Shown: positions 23,575 through 35,514, counted from the first letter of the stretch. The stretch: 64,000 bases of DNA from Acanthosepion esculentum (GCA_964036315.1 OZ038478.1:145675065-145739064), one strand, 5' to 3'. Numbers and translations are program-made. The notes: generated by a model not told the origin, from the sequence alone.

Positions 23575-25640
23575 TATGATCCAGGTTGAGACTACCTTGC
23601 TGCTGTCCTGCAGGCCGCCCGATTCGAACTCGACTTCTGCCGCTGGATTAGCCTCCTGTACCGCCCCCCTCCAGTGTCCTGGTACAGGAAGCTGTCGGGC
23701 GATTTTGCGCTGTCTAGGTCGGTTCGTCAGGGTTGTCCACTGTTGCCCCTACTTTATGCTTTGGCGTTGGAGACGCTCCTACGTCGGCTGAGGGACAGAG
23801 CGTGCAGTCCGGCCCTACGTGGAATTGCCGTTCCTGGAGGGGCTCGAGCCAGGGTTTCTGCTTACGCCGATGACGTAACAGCTTTCGTGTCGTCCCGCAG
23901 TGACATTGAGGCGGTACTGAAGGCGCTTGACCGGTACGGAAAAGTGACAGGGGCAAGATTAACCGCGACAAATCGTCCGGCTTGCGGTTAGGTGCCTGGA
24001 AGGGGGTCGATCTTCCGGGCCGCTACGGTTGCACGGACATTCCTGTCTGCATTCTTGGAGTGTGGTTTGGACCCGACCTCCAGCTGGAGAAAAGTTGGTT
24101 TGAAGTACGAGCAAAGGTCGATGCTGCCGGTCAGACTCGGCGTCGACGGTGTTTGTCCGTGAACGGCAGGGCGGAGTGTGTGCTACATATATTTTCCCTC
24201 TTGTTCTTTATCGATTGTCCGTATTTTTTGGATTAGACGCGGGAATCGGGTCGACAGACGAGTCTGTGCACAACGTTCGTGTAATGGGGGCTAGGAATAC
24301 CACACTTAGAGAGCCACAAACTCGCCTCGAGATTGGCATTCCTACGCCGCTCATTGACAGGAGATACGATTATGGCGGGGATTTTTAGGGACGCGTTCCC
24401 TCGCCTTACTGTTAATCCCCCAACTCGTAGGTTGAGCGCCACCGTAAGCTCCGAAACAACCGGATTTCCTTCGCGAGTGTCGACTTGTCGGAGGACGAGT
24501 TTCGCTCTTACTGGTCTTGGGTGCCAGCGGCGGATTACCTCAGTAACCCTGAGTTTTCGCTTACCTGGCGACTGGCTCGGAATCGGCTGTCTCTCAATGA
24601 CAAGGCCTTCATATGGGGCTTGGCGGATTTGCTAGACTATGAACGCTTTGGTCTTGGTTTAGAAGAAACGGCCTCGTATGCCTTCTACCATTGCCCCCGG
24701 TCCGCCTCTTATTGGACCATGTCGTCGAGCTGACGGCTCCTCTCGCTCCCGAAATGCTTGTGGCCATTGATCGCGCATACGCGTGTAACAATGTGTCGCC
24801 CCCGTATTCCGGGATGAAACGTACGATATTTCTGACGCTGCTGGCTACGGCTCGAATGGTGATTTGGACGACGCGGATGGAGGAAGTCTTGCAAGGCATC
24901 TGTCTTTCTCATCAGGATCTGATCCGATTCTTTGAGCATCAACTGAAGATGAAGATCAGAACTGAAAGAAAACGCTTGCATTCGACTGTCTTTAGCGAAA
25001 GGTGGGTGAATGAGGCGAGCTTGGTTCGTTTGAACGGGGCTAGATTTTCTCCTTTAGGTCTACCTATGTCACATCGGGGTGGTTGCCTGTTGAGCCCTCC
25101 CCTTGGTTAGGTTAGACTAGCCTTATGTACCTAATTATTGTAAGTAAGTGTTGTTCCCTGTCTGTCACCGGTTACATCTTTGGTTATGATACAGGTTGAG
25201 ATTCCCAACCTCCCCAGTTTGTTTTTGACCCCCTTGATTTTGTCCAATGGGCAGAATACAGCGGCCTCTCTGTTTTGGGGGTTGGGCGGGTCCTACTAAC
25301 ATCAGTTATGTTTAGTTTGCTTTGTGTTGATTTTTAGTTTATTATTAGGTTAATCTCCCTCCCCTCTTATTCTTCATGATAAGATTTGTATGCATTATTT
25401 ATTATCATTAAAATTTATATGTCATGCGGTGCGTTTTGTATGTCCCCTCTTAAGAGAATGCGGTATTGTGGTGTATGGAGGATTGGGTGGTGACGAGCGA
25501 GTTTTTATGGTGAATGTGAAAATTGTAATGAGTGAATGGGTCGTGAATCAGATTAGCTAGGTATAGGATAGTTAGTGTCGACCAGCCTCAACCCCTCCCC
25601 ATTTTAGGCCATGTGCCACAATTGTATTTTTGATACAATA
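23575..25640 (+). pseudogene. Tx1-like LINE, 3' half: RT palm to 3' end
   Basis: The coding part runs from about 23580 to 25110 with several frame changes. It opens at FCRWISLLYR-like text. SRSVRQGCPLLPLLYALALE (motif B) and ARVSAYADDVTAFVS follow, the latter with the YADD catalytic pair near 23855-23890. Next come LGVWFGPDLQLEKSW, then EEVRxxW-like SEDEFRSYWSWVPAADY, EFSLTWRLARN, ARMVIWTTR, FFEHQLKMKIRTERKRLHS and RWVNEASLV. These are the thumb and C-terminal domain in the order of Tx1/L1-Tx1 elements. The 3' UTR extends to ACAATAAATATTG near 25640. 5'-truncation, premature stops and frameshifts make it inactive. The minus-strand copy at 33.67-35.08 kb is the same family. Confidence 0.85.
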
Positions 25641-25673
25641 AATATTGTTTTTTTGTGATTACTGTTTTTTGCA

Positions 25674-26240
25674 ATGTCGCGGTGCGTAGCACGACGCTTT
25701 CAAGGAGGAGGCCTGATTAACGTAGAATCAGGTCGGTGTTGCTGTTGGAGCCAATATGATGCGAAACCCGAAATCGGCGATGAGAACAGTGCATCACTGA
25801 AGACCACCCTTGATGCATCTAAAATGTATGATTTAACTAAAAACGCTGGTATTAACAGTGACGACTGGGAACAGGCCAGTTGGCAACCAGGAAATAGACC
25901 AGGTGACGATTGGAGAGACAATTGGCATCCCGGAAAGACGAGTAGTGGGGCAAGTTGGGTTAGCTACCCAAATTGCATGCTCTACGAGGAGCAACCCCAA
26001 AATGCTACGACGTACCCAAGTGCATCATACCTTGGGGGTATCCAAAGAGGGGAAAGGAAGAGATCCCCAACAGGACGGATTTAAAGGAATCGATCAGAAA
26101 TGACCAATCAGATTTGAACAGATGCATATGCGGGAAGACTTGCAAGAATCAGCGCGGCTTAAAGATATATCAAAGCTGGATGAAATGCCTCGAGTGGGGA
26201 AACTGAGATCAGGTACAAGCTCTGGTAAAACGGAGGAGGC
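25674..26240 (+). pseudogene. R2-like LINE N-terminal zinc-finger scrap
   Basis: An open but frame-shifting stretch. The first part (to 26084) is rich in W, G, N and D (WEQASWQPGNRPGDDW). One frame over it reads DLNRCICGKTCKNQRGLKIY and QSWMKCLEWGN, a CxC..C...H-like finger in which the histidine position is Y. The same finger, CNCGKECMNLCGFRIHQGRM, lies on the minus strand at about 41.5 kb beside an R2-like RT tail, which gives the assignment. The element ends after the finger, where Gypsy sequence begins. Confidence 0.6.
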
Positions 26241-26244
26241 GCAG

Positions 26245-27325
26245 AAATAGTAGTCATACCACAGCTTCGGTTCAATAGTTAGAAATTCTGCTAACATTCT
26301 GTTTATTTTCCATAAACCCTTGGTTCAACAATTTCTGATGGTGTATCTATCTGTCATACAGAATTTCCATGGGTACCTCTTTTCGAGAAATTTTTAAATC
26401 AGTGAATTTACGTTTTAACTGACTAAGTTGTCGCTTATGTTCTCACCTTTGTCCCTATACCATATATGTCATTTTACCGATCCGTTTTTATATAGTGCCA
26501 TATTTCCAGAATTCATATTCGCGTTGATACATCTTAAAAATACCTTATCGCTAGGTTTCAAGTATCTACTCGAATTGTTCTCGCTTTGCGTTCTGGTAAT
26601 AACTTATTGAAAACGGACTTAATCCTCATGGCGAGCATCAACTCTGCAGTTGATATTCCATCACGGTATTTGGGTTTTGGTGTTATTCTGTAAAAACTCA
26701 GAAATTGCTGAAACATTAATTCATCTAACTGCTCTGCCCCCGACATTTTTAGTGCACTTTTAAACGTATCGACAAACCGTTCCATTTGTCAGTTTGATCT
26801 TGCATGATAAAAGGAATTGTAACGTTCTATTTCCAATGATTTGCAAAAAGACTTAAATTCACTAGACGTGAAATGAGTCCCGTTATCTGAAACGATAGAG
26901 TCAGGAACAGTGAACCTTGCTAAAATCTCGTGTAGGAAATTTATCGTTACCGCAGTAGTCGGTCTTCTAAATTTTAATATTTCTGGGCATTTAGTACAAA
27001 TATCGACGACCACTAGATAGTATGCTCCGTTTGACCGTCTTGCGAAGTCTATACGAATTCTGGACTGTGGCATATCGGTCTTCGGCCAAGGTTGAATTTT
27101 GATAGGCGGTGACTTCGCTGCCAGAGAACAACCGCTGCATGATTTTACTAAGTTTTCGAAATTCTTATCCATTTTTGGCCAGTAAGTATAACATATCATT
27201 AAGGATTTAGCTTCTTTCAGCTGTATTTAATAATCTTGAAGCATGAGCTATTGGTTTAGTTTTTACGTCCTCGTATTTGTGTAGGATCACTGCTCCAATA
27301 CCCCAATCAATAATACTTGATGTAG
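26245..27325 (-). pseudogene. Gypsy pol relic: RNase H end fused to integrase
   Basis: Reading leftward from 27325: GIGAVILHKYEDVKTKPIAH and ASRLL are RNase H of a Ty3/Gypsy pol. After a stop the integrase starts at MICYTYWPKMDKNFENLVKS and CSGC (second half of the HHCC zinc site). It continues with IDFARRS (first catalytic Asp), FRRPTTAVT and IVSDNGTHFTSSEFK (second Asp), then MERFVDTFK (Glu), FYRITPKP, and the C-terminal block to 26262. An in-frame TGA precedes MERF. The RNase H end, integrase start and HH residues are missing, so about 100 residues were deleted. Intact relatives insert reverse-transcribed DNA. No LTR was confirmed. Confidence 0.85.
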
Positions 27326-27339
27326 TGAAATTTTAGTTT

Positions 27340-27745
27340 ATACGCGCTGTTTCTTTTGTATAATAATAGTTTTTTGTGTTTTCTTTGCAGTGAGTGATAT
27401 ATAGCTTTTTGGGTAATATCTTCTAATATTTTTAATGTTAACCGTTTTAATTTACATATTTGTAATGTAATGATGGATATGTGCAAAAGTTGCACCAAAT
27501 CTCAATAAGTGACAAGTTACCCTACGAGATAAAGTTGTACATTTGAGGCCAATGTAAGTATTTCATGATTTGGAATTATTAAGAAAACCTGAACTTTGAA
27601 CAGTTTGTTCGCAGTTTTTATACGCATAAATATTTTATTGAAAAATTGAAAAAAAATACAACAAAACATTTAAAAGAGTGCTTTTGGTTGAATTTTGAAA
27701 AAAAAGTCTCTTACCATATTAAGTGGGTGGATATAGAGTGTGAGA
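27340..27745. other. AT-rich unassigned DNA
   Basis: Nothing recognised. Confidence 0.4.
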
Positions 27746-27746
27746 G

Positions 27747-27840
<94 letters not shown>

Positions 27841-27927
27841 GAAAGAGAGAGAGAGGGCGATGGTGTTGGTAGAGATAGAGAGATTTAACGATACAAGTGA
27901 GGATACACAGACACTCAACAGACACAC

Positions 27928-27997
<70 letters not shown>

Positions 27998-28065
27998 AGA
28001 AAGATAAAGAGGAAGGAGATAGATACAGAGAGAGAGAGAGATGAGAGAGAGAGAGTGAGAGAGAT
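27746..28065. repeat. (TA)n/(GATA)n/(GA)n compound microsatellites
   Basis: A TA run (27749-27781) flows into about 58 bp of GATA and then GAGA. A second TA run spans about 27935-27993, followed by GA-rich sequence to 28065. Ser/Ile/Tyr-rich minus-strand frames here are artefacts. Confidence 0.95.
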
Positions 28066-28069
28066 ATGA

Positions 28070-30500
28070 GTGAGAGCTATTTTGTTTAATTTTCGATAGG
28101 ATAATTTTCTGATTTCTCAGGGATATTTGAATATAAATTGTCCACTGTGTCAGCATTTGAGCTTTCACATATTTTTATCAGAGTTTTACTTTGGTGTAGA
28201 GAGGGATGTCTTTATGTTAGGGACCTCCACTGAATTTTCGATACCTAAGGTTTAAAGTTAATTTTTTAAAATGAAAAATCGTTTGTGAAGATTTAATTTT
28301 AGCTTTAATTTTAAGTTAAATGAGTATAATTACTATTTCCAGTAAGTAGACTATTTTGGTGTATTTTAAATAAAAATGTTATATTTTAGAATCTCAGCTT
28401 TTCGGCCGAATTACGAAAATTTTCTTAAAAGCAGCTATATTCTTAATTTTAAGAAATTTGTAAACAAATCAAAATTATCGACATTTAAAAATCTTTCAAA
28501 AATAAAATAATATATTTGTGACACGTTATTTGAGAAAATTAGCAAATTTAAATTTACATTTCATCTTATTTGAAACAAATATTACTTACTTATAGCATGA
28601 AATATATAGCATACACTCTTTTCTTAAGAACGGTTCTTTTTTTTATCATGTCTTTATTGACGTTATCGACGTCACCGATAAGTTACGAGGTGATGACAGT
28701 ATGGATGACCAAAATTGACATAAATTTATGAAGTCTAAGTGAACGCATTTTTTTAATTTTTAACTATCTATTAATTTTTACAAATTAACATATTTTTTCA
28801 GCAATTATTTAATATTTTACTGACTTTTATTTACCTTGAAGATACTTGACGAAAAAATGTAAAATTTAAAATAATATAAAATTACGTGACCTTTTTAAAG
28901 ATTATGTCATGTATAGGTTCCCATAGGTAAAAAGCGGGAATGCTTAAGCACTAAATTGTTTTAATTATTTTTAAAATATTGGGACACAAATAAATGTTCA
29001 GAGTTTTTCAATTTTTGATTCGTAAATGTGCTTTTCACTTAACAATATCAACAAACAATTATTTGAAGCAACGCAGAATTTCAAACGATTTTTAATATTA
29101 CCAATTATTTAATTATTTTTTTAAATTAAAATAATTCTTAAAAAAATTAATTATTCATCGAAAACAAGTGTTTTCTTAAGACAATAGTGTCCTTAAGAAA
29201 TCTTATCTATCAAAGCAATTAATTTTTTCTAATTAAATAATATCATAGTTCTATTGCATTTTATTTTACAAATCAGAGCAGATTTTTGGTGAATTGGTTA
29301 AATGTTTTACAAAATAAAATTGATAAATTACTCTCTACAAGGTGTCTTGCATATAACTAATAAAAATTCCCGCAATAAAAATTTAATTTCTCAAAATTTT
29401 ATGAAATTAAGTAAGTGGGTGGAAACGTATGTAAAAAATATTTTTATCAAGATTTTCTTAAAAGAAATTCAAAATTATTCATTCGTTTCTGAACATGTCC
29501 TGAAAGTTTCATTAAAATATCACAATTATTAAATTTTTGAAAGATTTTCCAAATCAATGGGTTTTTCACCGGAAAAAGTGTAAAAAAATAAAAAGTAACC
29601 TTTATCTTTGGTCCGTCACTGACCTAAACAAATAAGATTTTTAACCAAAATTTCGAACGTGCTACAAAGGAGCAAAAACATTAAAAATAATTAAAAAATA
29701 TTTTCGTCTTTCCTCTTTAGAATAACATGAACTTTTTAATGAAAAATCTTTGTTTTTAATTAGTTTGGGGCCTTTTTTCATTATACTATGCTGTATTTTA
29801 CGCGACCAACTGGAGGTACCTACTCTATGTGTGTTTTTCTAGTGTTGCATTTTGAAGCCCCGGTGTTGGGTCTTGTTGCGTCGTAAACTGTCACGAATAT
29901 GCCATGTATCCATAATTCTGGATTTACTGTTTTTTTTGTGTATTGTATTCATTTTTTCTGGTGTTTGCAAGCGCGTCTTTTGTAATGTTTCAAGATTTTA
30001 TGAAAACACTTAATGGAAATCACAAATATCCGAGTTCTTATCGCATTTCAAACAGCTAGAGATAAACTAAGATCCATACAGATGTGTAATTGAACATTTT
30101 TATTAAAGGTGCACATTGCCTTCGAGTATTTTTGCTTTGCCTTTTATATAACTGGTTTCCAGTCAGTTGTTAATTCGCTATAAAGCCCATCCCGCTGTTT
30201 GCCGTATAACTGCCATTAGCAAAATTTAAATCATGTTTCATCCGCGCGATCGGCATTTAAATGCGTTGAAGCATTTTTACCTTTGACTTCTTTGTTTCCC
30301 TCATTTCCTGGCCACTGGAGAAAGTTTCCAGAAAGAAGATTAGAAGGTGATGCTCGTGTCAAGATACGCAATGGAATATTTTCTTGCGCAAGCGACCACT
30401 GGCTACGATATTGTACTGAGAGAATTAGAGATACATTAAGAAGGTCTGCTTCAGAAGGTTAGTTCACAGATTCATCTAGGCATTTCGATGTCATCCGAAA
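28070..30500. other. AT-rich DNA, no gene recognised
   Basis: About 2.4 kb, very AT-rich, without a recognisable family. A short phrase near 29631-29662 (AAAATTTCGAAC context) has an inverted match at 33158-33200, and GAAAATTAGCAAATTTAAA occurs at 28534 and 33327, suggesting a shared AT-rich repeat. The 29302-29532 frame (76 residues) has no family resemblance. Confidence 0.4.
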
Positions 30501-30504
30501 GCTA

Positions 30505-31290
30505 GAATGAGGGTTAGCAAAAAAAGAAAAACAAAAAAAATTGTTTACGAAATCGGCGAAGAGCAACTAATGGTGGGAGTAGAAAGAAAGAATAGAAATT
30601 TAAGAAGGAATATAGAGAAGAAAATTAGAAACAAAGAAAGGTCAAGGAAAAGAGAAATTAAAGAATGGAGAGAAAGAAAGAAAAAGAGAGAAAAAGGGAA
30701 AGAGAGAAAAAGGAAAAGAGAGAAAAGACAACGGGAAAAGAAAAAAAGATTAAAAAGAAAAAGAGAAATAAAGAGAAATATAAAAAGAAAAGAGGAAATG
30801 AAAAAGGTAAAGTAGGAAAAAGGAAAAAGCGGCAAAAAAGAAAAGAAAGAGAAAAAAGAGAAAGGGAAAGAGAGAGGAAAGCGAAAGAGAAAAATAGGAA
30901 AAAGAAAGAGAGAAAAAGAGAAAGAGAGAAAAAGAAAAGAGAGAAAGGGAAAAAGGAAAATAAAATAAAAAGAGAAATAAATAGAATTACTAAAAGAAAT
31001 AAGAGGAAAAGAGAAAAAGGAACAGAAGAAAAAAAGAGAAAGAGAGAGAGAAAAGGAGAAGGCGAGAAAAGGAGACAGGAAAATAGAAAGAAAGTGAAAG
31101 TGAGAAAAAGGAAAGAGAAAAAGAAAGAAAAAGAAGGAGAGAAAAGGTGAGATACAGAAAAAGAATGAGAAAACGATGGAAAGAGAGAAGAAAGAGAAAG
31201 AAGAAAAGAGAAGGAGGGAATCAAGAAAGAGGTAAAAGATGAGGAGGAAAAAAGAAAGAAAGAGTCAAAGAATGGAAGCCGTAGTCGAAA
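30505..31290 (+). repeat. Irregular polypurine tract (AAAGAG-rich), about 0.8 kb
   Basis: The plus strand is almost pure A/G: runs of GAAAAAGAG, AAAGAGAAA and GAAAGAGAG without a fixed unit. Both strands stay open for long distances (Lys/Arg/Glu one way, Phe/Ser/Leu the other) simply because of composition. The text lacks the ATGTCTGTATATAG and CATATCCATATG islands of the 43-64 kb satellite, so it is not an outlier of that array. Confidence 0.9.
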
Positions 31291-31500
31291 GCTATGGAAG
31301 GGTTTTCTTACCATTTACGAAAAAAGGAAAGGAAAAATCGTAAATTGAAGAAGAGTAGAAAACCGAAAATATGAAGACAAAACATTAATTAATAAAAAGA
31401 AACAAAAAAAAATAATCATGAAAAGGCGAAATTAAAGAAGGGTAGCAAAAAATATTTAACCAAGAATGAGAAACAAAGAAAAAATACACTATTTACAATA
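31291..31500. other. A-rich spacer
   Basis: Continuation of A-rich sequence without a defined feature. Confidence 0.4.
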
Positions 31501-31502
31501 TT

Positions 31503-31585
31503 CGGACTATTGTCCTCATATTTCTCGCCATGTTTATCACAACGTTTCGGCCGTTGTAAGCTCCGGCCTTCGTCAGGTGAATAGT
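31503..31585 (-). repeat. Dispersed repeat with hammerhead-like core, copy 2
   Basis: On the minus strand: CACCTGACGAAGGCCGG, a loop, then CGGCCGAAACGTTGTGA and, further on, GGACAATAGTCC. CTGACGA fits CUGANGA exactly. Relative to copy 1 (15.59 kb, plus) the two boxes, the GGCCG/CGGCC stem and the downstream hairpin are all kept. Confidence 0.7.
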
Positions 31586-31599
31586 GTATATAATGCCTC

Positions 31600-32395
31600 A
31601 TCTCAGAAATATAAACAGATATTGAAGAAAAAAATAAAGCAATAAAGAAATTGATGTGAATTAAGAAAAACAAGAAGGAAAACTTCTGAAAGTTATACTC
31701 TATTGTTTGAGTGAGTGCAGAAGATTTCGAATCAGAGCAGTTGTTGGATATTTTAATAGATGGAAATGGATCAGCCATTGTCTCATTCCATCCTTCTTCT
31801 CGGGCCAACGCTGATGTACATCTTTATATGACCATTACACATGTCTACCTTCTCGACCATCCCCCAACCACCGACCCAGACCAAAGCTATCAATCCCCCA
31901 TATCTGCTAGCAAAGTCTTTCTTTTGGTGGAATTTCACGTCCTGCAGGGTCAGGGTCGACATTTTCAAACAAATGAAGGCCAAGAGGCTGGCTTTTTCAT
32001 GTGTGCTGACCAATTGAATCACTACACTCTTAACCTTTTCAAATCTAGGGTCAAATCAAAGGTTATCTGACCTGCATAGCCCATAAAATGTGTCTCTTAC
32101 TTTGTAATCTTCTACCTCAAGTGGCCCTTGAGCCTTGTACAGGGTGAACATCATTGTAAAACATTTATTTTTTAAAATTTTTATCTATTTTTTTCTTTTT
32201 CAATGCTTCTTTCTTCTCCTTCTCCAGTATAATTACAAACGCTGCTACTTGTTATTCTTCCTTACCCAGTTCTCTGGGCAATTTTCATCTACATCTATGC
32301 GATGAATAAATTGTCGCCAATTTTATGTTTTTAAATCCGTGCATGCGCTTTATTTTTTATTTTATTTATTTATTGTTTTGTCAACTGCACAGTAT
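31600..32395. other. Unassigned DNA with an unrecognised 119-codon frame
   Basis: A plus-strand frame at 31711-32070 has a mixed composition but no domain I recognise. Downstream, GCCTTGTACAGGGTGAACATCA near 32132 loosely resembles GCCCTGTATAGGTTGTACATCA near 15792, so both may belong to one repeat family. Confidence 0.35.
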
Positions 32396-32404
32396 AGTAG
32401 GGTC

Positions 32405-33060
32405 AGATGGCGACCGTCTATGAAAAACAGAGCACAATGACTGAATTCACTCAGCCTGGAATTTGGAAACGGCATGCTGTACTACTTGGCATTCACTCCA
32501 ATACAAACATGTCAGACTCTTTGAGTGTCAATGTGAGAACAGTACAGAGAATTCGGAAAGAGTTGGATGAGTTTTATAGTGATTACGAAGGTACAGCAGC
32601 TCGGAAAACTCATTCTCATTGTTCAGATAAGAACCCCCGAATCTTTGGTGAGGATCTCAGGCTCAACGCAGAGTCCTACCTCAGGCGCCTTGAGAATGTG
32701 GTGCTGCTCTGAGTTCAAGAGGGTGGCTGCTTGAAGACCCTATGTCTATCAACAGGACTCTCCACTATGCCACACAAGCAGAACCCAGTCATGAGACAAT
32801 TTCTGCGACCACATCACCCGTTTCACCTGGCCACCTAACTCCCCAGATTGCAACCTCCTTGATTATTATGTGTGAGGTGCAGTTGAGCGAGAGACCAACG
32901 AAACTCCTTGTAACACCAAAGAATGAATTGAAGGCAAGGATTATGGCAGCATTCATCAATTTAAACAAGGAGACCGTCCAGAAGAGATGCAGGAGTTTCC
33001 AACGTCGTCTGAGGGTTGTGGTTAAAATCAATGGCGATTTTATTGAATAAATTTATTGTT
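32405..33060 (+). pseudogene. Internally deleted mariner-type transposase
   Basis: The N-terminal part (32407-32640) keeps the DNA-binding region, with a helix-turn-helix stretch reading LSVNVRTVQRIRKELDE and then DYEGTAARKTHS. At about 32640 the text jumps to EDLRLNAESYLRRLENVVL, which in relatives lies after the second catalytic residue. The rest shifts frame and ends at KNELKARIMAAFINLNKETV and GDFIE with a stop at 33048. The central catalytic region with the first two acidic residues is therefore deleted. The product could at best bind terminal repeats. I could not define the terminal inverted repeats. Family by recall of similar octopus mariners. Confidence 0.82.
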
Positions 33061-33064
33061 TAGT

Positions 33065-33660
33065 ATAGGTACCTCCAAAAAAAGTCAACAAAAAGAGAAT
33101 CGCATTACAAGAACGGCCTTAAATTAGATGATTTTTTTATCTGCTTAATTACTCATTCTTAGCCTGTTCGAAATTTTAGTTAAAAATCTTTTTTTTGTCA
33201 GCGAAATTAATAAAAAAAAACTCGATATCAGCAATTTTTGTTAAATTTTGTAAACTAAGTTAGAATCCTAGTTTAAAATTCGTCCAAAAATCAATTATAC
33301 ATTTTTCAAAATTTATTTGACGAAAATTAGCAAATTTAAAGATTATTTAATATATTTTGAAAAAAACTTTTGCTTTGTAGTTTATTTCAAATCTATTTGT
33401 TCGCATAGCTGCATTCGATGTACTTGCTATCTAACTGCTCATTTTTGGTGAATGACGAATGTTTACAGTCAGAAGCTTATTTGTCGTAGATTACTTCCAC
33501 AAGACAGAGAACAAATCACTGTAAGTTCAGTTTCGAATATTGGGGGCAGAATGAAATGCCGCCGAAAACTCGATTCGCAGAGGCTATCTCACAAATCACA
33601 ATGCACGTCACCAGACAGAAATATAACTCACTCTCCGACGAACGCAGTAGCCAAAATACA
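33065..33660. other. AT-rich spacer
   Basis: AT-rich; shares short phrases with 28.5-29.7 kb. No gene recognised. Confidence 0.4.
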
Positions 33661-33664
33661 CAAA

Positions 33665-35085
33665 TTTTGAATATTTATTGTATTTTCAAACACAACGGTG
33701 GCACAAGCCGAAAAGCGGTAGTGGTTAAGTCTGGTCGTAACTAACTATCTTATACCTAGCTAATCTGATTCACGACCCATTCATACATTACAATTTCCAC
33801 ATTCACCATAAGAACTCATCCGTCACCAATCAATCCTCCATACACCATAATATCACATTCTCTCAAAGGAGACATACAAAACGCTCCGCATGCCATGAAA
33901 ATTTAATGATAAGAAATTATAATACATCAAAATCTAATAATGAAGAATGAGATGGGAGGGAGATGAACTCCACTAATAAACTAAAAATCAACACAAATTC
34001 AACGAAGCATAAATGATATTAGTAGAGTCCGCCCTACCCTCAAAACGAAGAAGCCACTGTATTCTGTCCATTGAACGAAATCAAGAAGCTCTGTCTCTCT
34101 AAGGGAGTGGGAAAAGGATACAAAATTTTACGGGCATGGGAAAATATAAAGCTGACCCACCCGAGATAAAAAAGGGAGCGAAAACAAACTGGGGAGGTAG
34201 GGAATCTCAACCTGGATCATAACCAAACATGTGACTTGGAACAGGCCGGGAACAACACTTACTCACATTAACTAGGTACACAAAGCTTGTCAAACCTAAC
34301 CAGGGTAGGGATCCACAGGAAGCTGCCCCGATGTGACATAGGTTGACCTAAAAGCAAGGCTAGCCTCGTTCAGACGGACCAAGCTCGCCTCAGTCACCCA
34401 CCGTTTCGCTTAAGACTGTCGAATGCAGGCGCTTTCTATCAGTTCTAATCTTCATCTTAAGCTGATGCTCAAAGAATCGGATCAGATCCTGATGTGAAAA
34501 ACGGCTGCCTCGCAAGACTTTCTCCGTTCGCGTCGTCCAAATCACCATTCGGGCCGTGACTAACAGCGTCAGAAACACAATTCGTTTAACCCCAGAATAC
34601 GGGGGCGACACATTGTCACTAGTTGTATGCTCGATCAATGGGCACAAGCTTTTCGAGAGCGAGACGAGCCGTCAGCTGGCCGACATGGTCCCATAAGGGG
34701 CGGACCCCAGGAGAATGGTAGAAGGCGTGCGAAGCCGTTTCTTCCAGCCCCAGCCCCATATGAAGGCCTTGTCATTGAGAGGCAGCCGATTCCGAGAAAA
34801 TCGCCAGGTAAGCGAAAACTCAGGGCTACTGAGATAATCCCCCGCTGGCGCCCAATGCCAGATAGATCGAAACTCGTCCTCCGACAAGTCGAGCTGCTAA
34901 CGTAGAGAATCCTTCGCGACCCTCTCCACTAAATGACGATAGAAGACGTTCCTAGGCTGAGAAAGGTCACTGGACCGAGGAACAGCAATTTTTTCAAATC
35001 AGGAGATCTGATGTCTGGGAAGGCCTCCTTAGCCTCCCAAAGTGACCCCATATATTTAATCCCCTCCCGACGTACCTAATCACTG
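33665..35085 (-). pseudogene. Tx1-like LINE 3' end, second copy
   Basis: The 3' UTR (33665-34340) matches 25110-25640 in reverse, including GATTAGCTAGGTATA and the terminal ACAATAAATATT. Coding blocks read leftward: AFPDIRSPDLKKL (about 35045-35005), DLSQPRNVFYRHLVERVAKD, SEDEFRSIWHWAPAGDYLSS, EFSLTWRFSRNRLPL, then ARMVIWTTRTEKVLRG and FFEHQLKMKIRTDRKRLHS. Between the two main frames the text shifts near 34650-34680. The RT palm is absent, so it is more strongly 5'-truncated than the 23.6-kb copy. Shared 3' ends and differing 5' ends are the normal result of target-primed reverse transcription. Confidence 0.85.
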
Positions 35086-35089
35086 TTAG

Positions 35090-35310
35090 GACACCAGAGG
35101 CTATAGGGAAATTTTTGGGTCTTCTATCGACATCCCACCGACCGAAGTCATTTTAAAGAGAGGCCTTATAAATGTTTTTTGTTGCGAGGAAAGGAAACTA
35201 GATATTTAGCCAAGGATAATCTTTCTGGTGGAGTTGTACAAGAGACACTGCAATCAAAAGATTTATTTTCATATTACCTATAAATTTAGCGCGGCTGATC
35301 ACGTATATCA
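35090..35310. other. Unassigned spacer
   Basis: Possibly more of the decayed LINE, but I cannot align it. Confidence 0.35.
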
Positions 35311-35315
35311 ATTAT

Positions 35316-35352
<37 letters not shown>

Positions 35353-35357
35353 GTATG

Positions 35358-35393
<36 letters not shown>

Positions 35394-35400
35394 CGCGCGT
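35311..35400. repeat. (TA)n(TG)n compound microsatellite
   Basis: A TA run (about 40 bp) passes into TG with a CG-containing end. Confidence 0.95.
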
Positions 35401-35514
35401 TGGATTAATGAAAATCTATTCTAAAATTCTCTTGGATGCGAAACTGTGTGCAGATAGAAAAAAAACTTCGAAAAATCTATGATAGGAGAAATTTCGCTTT
35501 AAATGCATGAAATT

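Noticed and set aside
30658..31314. 161-residue Lys/Arg/Glu frame and opposing 218-residue Phe/Ser/Leu frame
   Set aside because: Both are consequences of an A/G-only strand, with no motif and no codon structure.
31711..32070. 119-residue plus-strand frame as a host gene
   Set aside because: No recognisable domain or neighbouring exon; kept only as an unassigned stretch.
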